DNA of 64,000 nucleotides. It comes from Calliphora vicina. Lineage: Eukaryota; Arthropoda; Insecta; Diptera; Calliphoridae. A program made the position numbers and the translations under genes. This document shows positions 56,958 to 64,000 of this stretch, in pieces. The notes under the pieces are model-generated. The model was given only the letters and a program-made list of their open reading frames with translations, had not been told where the DNA came from and ran no database searches. Every line of letters starts with the position of its first letter. Position 1 is the stretch's first letter. The stretch lies in the NCBI RefSeq assembly GCF_958450345.1, contig NC_088780.1, forward strand, positions 124,820,226 to 124,884,225. Reading direction: 5' to 3'.

Positions 56958-58083
56958 CAGTGGGGCAGAATCTAAAATTTTTGGAAAAAAAATCTGGCAT
57001 TTCTAAACGGCTCATCCGGTCGGGATAAAATTTAACATGGGCGTAGACAAGGAGTATTAGAGTTTAAGTTATTAAAATGGGCCCTACAAATGATCCAGGG
57101 GCGACACTTTGGGGGCTCAAAGTATGGCACCTTCGACATGTAAAATTTTTAAACACGTACAATTTTTTTGTTTCCCATCCGATTTCAAAGTTTTTTAGAG
57201 AACTAAATTACGAATAACATCACATCCCGAAGGGCGTAGAGGCAATATACTCGAAAAATAGAACATGTTTTTTATACCAGGATGTTCTTCGTAAAGATAC
57301 CTTATAGCAAAATATAAAATTGTTATATGTTCTTAAAGAAAGTTTATTTTAAAAAAAAGAGTTAATAACCCTCTAACCGACAAGGCTGCCTTTAGGCGGG
57401 TATGTTAAATGTGTGTAATGCTGCTTTATTTGGTTATTTTTCCCGTTATAACGGTAAATATGTGTAAAGAGACAAACAATTTACTTATTGTGATAAACAA
57501 GAACGTGAACTTGTCTTTTGTTTGTTTTTATTCCAAATTATTTCTTTTTTTTTTCAAACAATAACCTGGTATATTATTTTACCTCGAAATAAAATTGGCC
57601 GGTTAGAGGGTTAAGTCATCTTTTCGCCCAAAAAACAGCAAAAATCAACTATTTTTTTAATATTTAAATTTATTTTTGGATCTACAATTCATATTGCTCC
57701 GAAATCTTTTGTATGTTATTCGTAACTTAGTTCTCTAACCAACAAAAAAAAACTCAAGTGCATTCGGTCCAAAAGTCCGACCTATATTTTAAAAAAGGGG
57801 ACCAAGTTATGGCACAATTTTAAAATTTCAATTTTGAAATGCCTATAACTCGGAAAAAACTTTGAAATCGGATGGGAAACAAAAAAATTGCACGAGTTTA
57901 CATGTCGAAGGTGCCCTACTTTGAGCCTCCATAGTGCCGCCCCTGCATCATTTGTAGGGCCCATTTTAATAACATAAACTCGAATACTCTTCTGCTACGC
58001 CCATGTCAAATTTTATCTCGAACGGATGAGCCGTTTATAAATGCCAGATTGATTTCCAAACAATTTTGAGACTGCCCCACCTG
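56958..58083. mobile_element. Foldback element with CAGTGGGGCAG ends
   Basis: Arms 56958-57215 and 57800-58083 are inverted copies. ggcatttctaaacggctcat, atgggccctacaaatgatcc and tttgtttcccatccgatttc on the left are mirrored on the right. The loop holds the 57369-57610 MITE. The open frame on the minus strand at 57782 is arm sequence, not a gene. Confidence 0.8.
57369..57610. mobile_element. piggyBac-like TTAA MITE in the foldback loop
   Basis: CCCTCTAACCG and CGGTTAGAGGG ends, with TTAA on the right (57611-57614) and ATAA, one base off, on the left. 242 bp, non-coding. Same termini as the units at 14592 and 23008. Confidence 0.7.
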
Positions 58084-58112
58084 TCCCTGGTGGCTATGAG
58101 TGCCGACCACTG

Positions 58113-58739
58113 TTGCACAGAGGAATAGAAAACAAGAGGAAAATAAATCTGTAATTCTGATATAAATGAATTTTGACATGCTTAAAGAAGAAGTGTTGTC
58201 GAGTTTATGTTTAGAATTTGCGCATAATGAGCGCTGCTCATAGGAAACCTCGGGTATGTTACATTTTTAAAACGATCCTAATTCTTCGTTAGTGTTCCGA
58301 TTCCAAAAAAATTAATTATCTCTTCTAGCTTAGGAGATATTCGCAGTTGAAAACTGAATTTTCAATATTTTTAACAACCCTACTTCAGTTCAGCGGGTCC
58401 AAATATTTCCAGATTTTCTCTACTTTTCTTTTATTGGACTAACAAATGTCAAATTAAAAAAAAGAATTGTTTAAAAATATTATATAGTATGCATTTGAAT
58501 TTAAACAATTAAAAAAAGCGATTTTTCGCTAATTTTTTGGAAAAAAGTACTTTTTTTCTTCATAAGTTATCTAAAAAATCTCTAAGAAGATTTATAAGAA
58601 ATTTGTACTTTGTGAAAAGCTTACTTTTCATCAAATATTTTGTATGAAAAAAAAATTTAAGATTTTTTGATACCGAGGGGACAAATTCAAGCCAAAAAAG
58701 TTTAATGACCAAGAATTAGATACATTACTCCATGAAGTG
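58113..58739. other. Spacer with repeat fragment
   Basis: 58130-58230 is the aaatctgtaattctg...gaagtgttgtcgag fragment. The rest is anonymous. Confidence 0.4.
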
Positions 58740-59041
58740 AAACTCAACAATAACTTACAAAATCGTTAAGAGCTGCTTAAGCAGCAATTTCAAAACGTTT
58801 GCGATCAGCAGGATTCATCCAAAAGCTTGGAAATATAAGAGCCGACGATTTGCATGTCCTAAATGATGCTTGAAAAATGAATCCATTACGATAACGCGAA
58901 GCGAAAGAGATCGTATTTGAAACCCGGTCAACCAAACGAATAGACACCAAAGCCAAATATCCATGGCGCTAAGGTAATTCTCCGTATTTAGTGTAAGCTA
59001 ATGGGTCCTATCTATTATGAGCTGCTGAAGTCTAAACAGAC
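58740..59041 (+). pseudogene. mariner transposase, middle fragment
   Basis: Plus-strand frames read AAISKRLRSAGFIQKLGN, then after a frame change IHYDNAKRKRSYLKPGQP, TPKPNIHGAKV and GPIYYELLK. These are blocks of a mariner transposase between the DNA-binding domain and the middle of the catalytic domain. Stops interrupt the second frame (TGA at 58878 where the family has Trp after DEK, then TAG twice). It stops abruptly at ~59041, where another transposase type takes over. Confidence 0.8.
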
Positions 59042-59072
59042 GTGTCATTTTTCTTGACAATTCGCTAATTTC

Positions 59073-59540
59073 AACAAAAGAAATTGTCGAATTTGGGGCG
59101 GTGCCAATCCACATGAGATTCAAGAGCATCCAATGCATCCCGAAAAAGTCAATGTTTGGTATGGATTTTGGGCTGGCGGCGTCATCGGTCCATTTGATAA
59201 CGACGTTGGCCTGGACATCACCGTAAACTGCGACCGCTATAGGTCGATGATTGCCCACTTCTTTTGGCCTGAATTGGACGATATTGATACCAACGACATG
59301 TGATTTCATGCCACATTTGGCATTCTGCCCTAGGGATGTGAGGGCATGGTCATCTCACGTGGAGTTGATATAAACTGTCCACTTAGATCGTGCGGTTTGA
59401 CTACAATTAAACCTTTTTTATGGGGGTTTCTTAAGGCGCAGTCTGATTTATGCGCCAGATTCTTGGAAAATGTGACATTTGTGATATGCGCCATTCAGCA
59501 ATGACGCGGAGGACATTTGCACAAAAAAAGTCGTCAACAT
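59073..59540 (+). pseudogene. IS630/Tc1-mariner-type transposase, C-terminal half
   Basis: From 59073 the plus strand is open to a TGA at 59301. It reads NPHEIQEHPMHPEKVNVW, GFWAGGVIGPF, VNCDRYRSMI and FFWPELDDIDTNDM, a transposase pattern found in many insect genomes. The TGA replaces the Trp of the usual MWFQQD block. After a gap the pattern resumes (FLWGFLK at ~59415, then RGGHLH with a stop before it at ~59500), matching the C terminus. The second catalytic Asp region is lost, so it is inactive. The opposite-strand open frame at 58998-59309 is only its shadow. Confidence 0.82.
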
Positions 59541-60696
59541 CTTCTCACGCAAATGTAAAATTCATGTCTTCCCTTGAGGAATAAACGTCCGGTTGAGTAA
59601 GTCTAGGATCTTTAGCCGAATCCAATATCCAATTATCATTTGAACCAGGTCTGTCGTTTGAAATATGCCAGTAGATCACAGTAAAGTCGTGTTGGTTCGT
59701 CTGTTTTTACTATCGCACATGTTCAAATGTGCGTTGCTTAAGTTTCACTTCTTGCAACAGTTTAATCTAAACGACCCACCAACAACATTTAACAGTAGGT
59801 ACCTGTTTCACATTATTGCCGTTGTACCTATTCGTAGTTGTCTTTTATTACTAAATATTTTGTTAAAACACTATTGTTTTATTAATGTGGCTTGTTGTTG
59901 ACGGTTAATGATGTTGGCTGACTGGATGGCTGGTTGGCTGCCTATATGGCTGGCTGGTTGTTGGCTTGGGTGGGTTGTCAGTATTTTAGTTTTTTTGTTT
60001 GACCGTATGGTGTGATTGGTTTCACGTCTTCAGTTATTTTTGAAGTCCTGCTGGCTGTATGTGAGTCCAATTTGCAATTTATTTTTGCATTGTTGCAGTC
60101 GGTTCTCTTTTCGCTTAAGAATTCATTTTACCTGTTTGTATTTGAGCGGCTTTATTAATGCGGTAGTTGGGTATAAAGAACAAACGAACGTATTCTGTTT
60201 GCTGGTGATGATTTTTATAATTATTATTCTTATTTTGCGCTCATGTAGGCCATTTTAAGTTTTCTTTTGTTTGTTCCTTCCAAGCCATGATGTATGAGTT
60301 TTGGTGGAAAAAAATTCATATAATTAAAGGGGAAATATTGATATATACATATTTCTGTACTTATATGTATATCGTGTTTTTATTTTGTCATAATTATATG
60401 TGATTTTAAGATGAAGAAGAGGAAAAAGTTCCCTTGATTTTAATTTCGCATTTTTATAATAAGGTTCCATAAATTTTATGAATTTCTTAAGTATATTAAT
60501 GAGAATGCCATTTACGTTTCACTATTAATTGTGATGCTTTAAAAGTAATGTTTTTAATGCTGGTTGAGTGTAAGGAACATCTTGATGTTATAAAATACTA
60601 GCATTCTTTAATAGATCAAACTCATCTTAACAAAACAAAATGTATAAATAAAATCTAAGTGAATTACTGATAGAGCAGAATAGCAGGATTGAAAAA
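59541..60696. other. Anonymous sequence
   Basis: A short ggctggttggctg tandem lies at 59915-59970. Hydrophobic open frames at 59665 and 60016 (plus) match nothing. I see no gene. Confidence 0.4.
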
Positions 60697-61973
60697 GTTA
60701 GAGTAGAGTTAGAGTAGAGTTAGAGTAGAGTTAGAGTAGAGTAGAGTTAGAGTAGAGTTAGAGTAGAGTTAGAGTAGAGTTAGAGTAGAGTAGAGTTAGA
60801 GTAGAGTTAGAGTAGAGTTAGAGTAGAGTTAGAGTAGAGTTAGAGTAGAGTTAGAGTAGAGTTAGAGTAGAGTTAGAGTAGAGTTAGAGTAGAGTTAGAG
60901 TAGAGTTAGAGTAGAGTTAGAGTAGAGTTAGAGTAGAGTTAGAGTAGAGTTAGAGTAGAGTTAGAGTAGAGTTAGAGTAGAGTTAGAGTAGAGTTAGAGT
61001 AGAGTTAGAGTAGAGTTAGAGTAGAGTTAGAGTAGAGTTAGAGTAGAGTTAGAGTAGAGTTAGAGTAGAGTAGAGTTAGAGTAGAGTAGAGTTAGAGTAG
61101 AGTAGAGTTAGAGTAGAGTTAGAGTAGAGTTAGAGTAGAGTTAGAGTAGAGTTAGAGTAGAGTTAGAGTAGAGTAGAGTTAGAGTAGAGTTAGAGTAGAG
61201 TTAGAGTAGAGTTAGAGTAGAGTTAGAGTAGAGTTAGAGTAGAGTTAGAGTAGAGTTAGAGTAGAGTTAGAGTAGAGTTAGAGTAGAGTTAGAGTAGAGT
61301 TAGAGTAGAGTTAGAGTAGAGTTAGAGTAGAGTTAGAGTAGAGTTAGAGTAGAGTTAGAGTAGAGTTAGAGTAGAGTTAGAGTAGAGTTAGAGTAGAGTT
61401 AGAGTAGAGTTAGAGTAGAGTTAGAGTAGAGTTAGAGTAGATTTAGAGTAGAGTTAGAGTAGAGTTAGAGTAGAGTTAGAGTAGAGTTAGAGTAGAGTTA
61501 GAGTAGAGTTAGAGTAGAGTTAGAGTAGAGTTAGAGTAGAGTTAGAGTAGAGTTAGAGTAGAGTTAGAGTAGAGTTAGAGTAGAGTTAGAGTAGAGTTAG
61601 AGTAGAGTTAGAGTAGAGTTAGAGTAGAGTTAGAGTAGAGTTAGAGTAGAGTTAGAGTAGAGTTAGAGTAGAGTTAGAGTAGAGTTAGAGTAGAGTTAGA
61701 GTAGAGTTAGAGTAGAGTTAGAGTAGAGTTAGAGTAGAGTTAGAGTAGAGTTAGAGTAGAGTTAGAGTAGAGTTAGAGTAGAGTTAGAGTAGAGTTAGAG
61801 TAGAGTTAGAGTAGAGTTAGAGTAGAGTTAGAGTAGAGTTAGAGTAGAGTTAGAGTAGAGTTAGAGTAGAGTTAGAGTAGAGTTAGAGTTAGAGTTAGAG
61901 TTAGAGTAGAGTAGAGTTAGAGTAGAGTTAGAGTAGAGTTAGAGTAGAGTTAGAGTAGAGTTAGAGTAAAGTT
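60697..61973. repeat. 11-bp satellite array 2, (GTTAGAGTAGA)n
   Basis: About 1.28 kb, ~116 units, in the same orientation as array 1 and with the same two-module unit. Module-number variants occur near 60733, 60785, 61070-61110, 61171 and 61885-61915. One clear substitution (atttagag) is at 61441. Confidence 0.97.
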
Positions 61974-63273
61974 GTTTATTATTTAATAATAAATATACAC
62001 TTAATATTTTTGTCTAAATACCACATTATACCAAAATGAACATTTGATTGTTAAAACGAGGAAAATCTTTAAAAATTCGATCGATTCCGTCTATTTTTAT
62101 TGAAATTTTAAATAGTTATACAAAATCTTTTGAAAACAAAAAACCAATTACTTCCGCTTATCTCATATAAAAATACAATATAATAGATTTTAATATTAAA
62201 AGCACTAATTTGTTATCGATTTTTAACAGAAGTCATATTAAAAGAATTTTGAATTTGAATACTATGAACTTATAACTCCCATACATACTCGTAAATTAAA
62301 TGAAATATTAAAGAAAAGAACTAAAAATAAATTCTAAACATTTAGGAAACCAACAAAGAAATGACACTAATCTGAAACTATAAAACACAGTAAATTAAAC
62401 TATAGAGTTCATTATTCAAGGCTAAATCATCTTCCCCAGTTTCATTAGCTTCCTTTTACTATGAAAAGTAGTTTTAATAATAATACAATAATAATATTAA
62501 AAACTAGAATCTTAACCAAAAACTCAAATTCAATGGGGTAGTTAACAAGTTAAATGGCAAGTTTTTGTTTTTTTGTTTTGTTTATTTTGTGCCTCAAAAC
62601 AGGTAAGACCACACACTACTAACACCGTTATTTTCTGAAAGCCCCATGTGTTGTATTGGGTCGCTGTGTTTTCTTTTGTTAACTGAAAACATTAATCTGA
62701 TAGTTTGTTTTTATCTTAATTATTAATTTAATGTTATTTATGCGATTTTTGTTTGTTTAATTTTCGAGATAAATTTATAAATGTTTGAGTGTATGATAGT
62801 GGACAGGTCTCTATACTTATTGTCACCTGATTAAGTTGTCAATTGACTGATTTTTGGGCAGTTAATCTTTGATACTTAACATTTAACAAGTTTGCTTTAT
62901 TCTTTTTAATTATATACGTTTTTTTATTTTCAATTTTTGTATTTGATTCGTTCATTTGCTAATGGCTGAAATTTGTAGTGAGTTTAACTTCGTATTTGTA
63001 GCTGGTTTTTAGAGTTGCAGTTTTATTTAGAGTGTCTTACTCTGCATATACCAAAAAATAACATAATATAAAGACTGTACGTTCTCTCCTTCAAGAATAT
63101 AAGACCAGAAAATATTTCATGTTGTAATTGAATTGTTTCACGGGCTGTATATTATGTCTTATTAAAATCTTCCACATCAGTATCCTGCAATTTGGGCAGA
63201 TCGCTCATTATTAACAGTCATTGCAGTCAATAAAAACATTTTGTTCTCTCATGTAATGCTTAATTTTTACTAA
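61974..63273. other. Anonymous AT-rich sequence
   Basis: No gene or repeat recognised. Confidence 0.4.
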
Positions 63274-63396
63274 TGTGCAGTTTTTCTATAGCGAACGAGT
63301 ACTTTGAGTGGAAATTTAACAGGTGTTTTGTTATTGTAACAAAATACATGTAAAACGTCCTCTCAAAGCACTCCTTCGCTATAGAAAAACAGCACA
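63274..63396. mobile_element. 123-bp MITE
   Basis: tgtgcagtttttctatagcg and agtactttgag on the left face ctcaaagcact and cgctatagaaaaacagcaca on the right, giving ~35-bp inverted arms around a gttattgtaac centre. Non-coding. Confidence 0.8.
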
Positions 63397-63419
63397 TAAA
63401 CCTAAACTGTCACTGACAA

Positions 63420-63625
63420 AATTATTTCCTTTGGTTTCTTTGGCATAAAACTTCCGTTTTATGTCACGTACGATATACCCTTATTTCGTTGGTATCCATA
63501 TCATCGACCTATAGGTCGGTGATGACCTGGCAAACATCGTTCTCAAAGCCGCCAGCCCAAAATCCACATTAACCAGTGACTTTTTCGGGATGCATTAGGC
63601 TCTCTAGGATATCATGTGGATTAGT
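63420..63625 (-). pseudogene. Second copy of the 59073-type transposase, fragment
   Basis: The minus strand reads NPHDILESLMHPEKVTG, stop, CGFWAGG, FENDV and VITDL, the same blocks as at 59100-59210 but with internal deletions and stops. It is a more decayed copy in the opposite orientation. Confidence 0.7.
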
Positions 63626-64000
63626 AGCTGAAGATGAAAATTAGTGGAACATTGCCCCAACACAACATCCCCATTTTGTGTGTTGTTGAACGCCACATTT
63701 CTAAATGGTGATTTTGCAAAACAAACTGAATAAATGACAGTCAATTTGACAGATAAAGCTTCAACAATATTGCCGCTATCAATTGTCAAAGTTCGAAAGT
63801 CCCTATTGCAAGATATTTTATATTTGGGAACATCTGCAACTATTTTTTTTTTGTCACAAGCCTACTAGTCTACACACACACTTTTTTATATCGTCTATAT
63901 CGATTTCATTGTATCATCTCAGCTCATCTAAATATTTCCTAATTTCAAGCGTAATTAATTAATACTCTCTGATTTTAGTCTTCATTAAAAATACACATAA
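63626..64000. other. Anonymous window end
   Basis: Nothing recognised. Confidence 0.35.

Larger units (their letters stand above)
56323..58112. mobile_element. Outer element of a nested insertion, CAGTGGTCGGCA ends
   Basis: cagtggtcggcat at 56323 and its complement gtgccgaccactg ending at 58112 form 12-13 bp inverted ends of a kind common in hAT elements. The flanking octamers (ttatgaat and ttgcacag) do not match, so the identification is tentative. It contains a solo LTR, a foldback and a TTAA MITE. Confidence 0.5.

Noticed and set aside
58998..59309. 103-codon minus-strand frame
   Set aside because: Shadow of the plus-strand transposase remnant, whose motifs (MHPEKV, FWPELDD) are unmistakable.
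60016..60258. 80-codon plus-strand frame rich in Leu, Ile and Cys
   Set aside because: Could mimic a membrane protein, but composition is what T-rich DNA gives; nothing else supports it.

Overview
This is an AT-rich (about 70% or more A+T), repeat-dense, spliced eukaryotic sequence with no bacterial features. It most likely comes from a higher fly (Diptera: Cyclorrhapha, probably a calyptrate such as a blow fly or muscid). The reasons are the CAP/antigen-5 gene type, mini-me/DINE-1-like dispersed repeats, many mariner, Tc1 and hAT remnants, and the 'tagctcccatataagg' repeat family. The exact species cannot be read from the sequence.

One host protein gene is convincingly present. It is a secreted CAP-superfamily (SCP/antigen-5-like) protein on the minus strand. 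Exon 1 carries the signal peptide at 40899-40992, behind a TATA box at 41394-41401. It is separated by a ~19-kb intron from a compact cluster of four exons at 20371-21848. All splice sites are GT/AG and phase-compatible, giving a predicted 414-residue protein with an Asn/Gln-rich tail.

Almost everything else is mobile or tandem DNA. 1-1820: ~150-bp tandem units ending in a dispersed repeat. 2137-2705, 13626-14178 and 56423-56924: three solo LTRs of one Ty3/gypsy-like family, each with a perfect 4-bp target duplication. 3327-3813 and 43027-43854: two foldback elements sharing CACGCAGAG termini. 4310-8652: a hAT element with a perfect 8-bp target duplication and a broken hAT transposase. Inside it sits a second TIR-bounded element carrying a spliced, decayed 'WRLFIDSSK'-type gene, itself interrupted by a Tc1-type and a hAT-type MITE. 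12160-13300: a decayed Tc1-like (DD34E) transposon. 14592-15895, 23008-23218 and 57369-57610: piggyBac-like TTAA/CCCTCTA elements. 16341-18007: a foldback with internal insertions. 18850-19880: AT-rich repeats.

The long intron of the CAP gene contains a 660-bp (GACA)n microsatellite inside a mini-me-like element, a mariner fragment, several kilobases of degenerate TAGTACTAAA repeats, and a 2.4-kb near-perfect palindrome (34849-37284) with a perfect 8-bp target duplication.

Upstream of the gene, 41.4-64 kb holds more dispersed repeats and two very homogeneous arrays of an 11-bp satellite (49068-52017, 60697-61973). It also holds a four-part nest of insertions at 56323-58112 and decayed mariner-type transposase pieces at 58740-59540 and 63420-63625. 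No tRNA, rRNA, CRISPR or bacterial feature was recognised.
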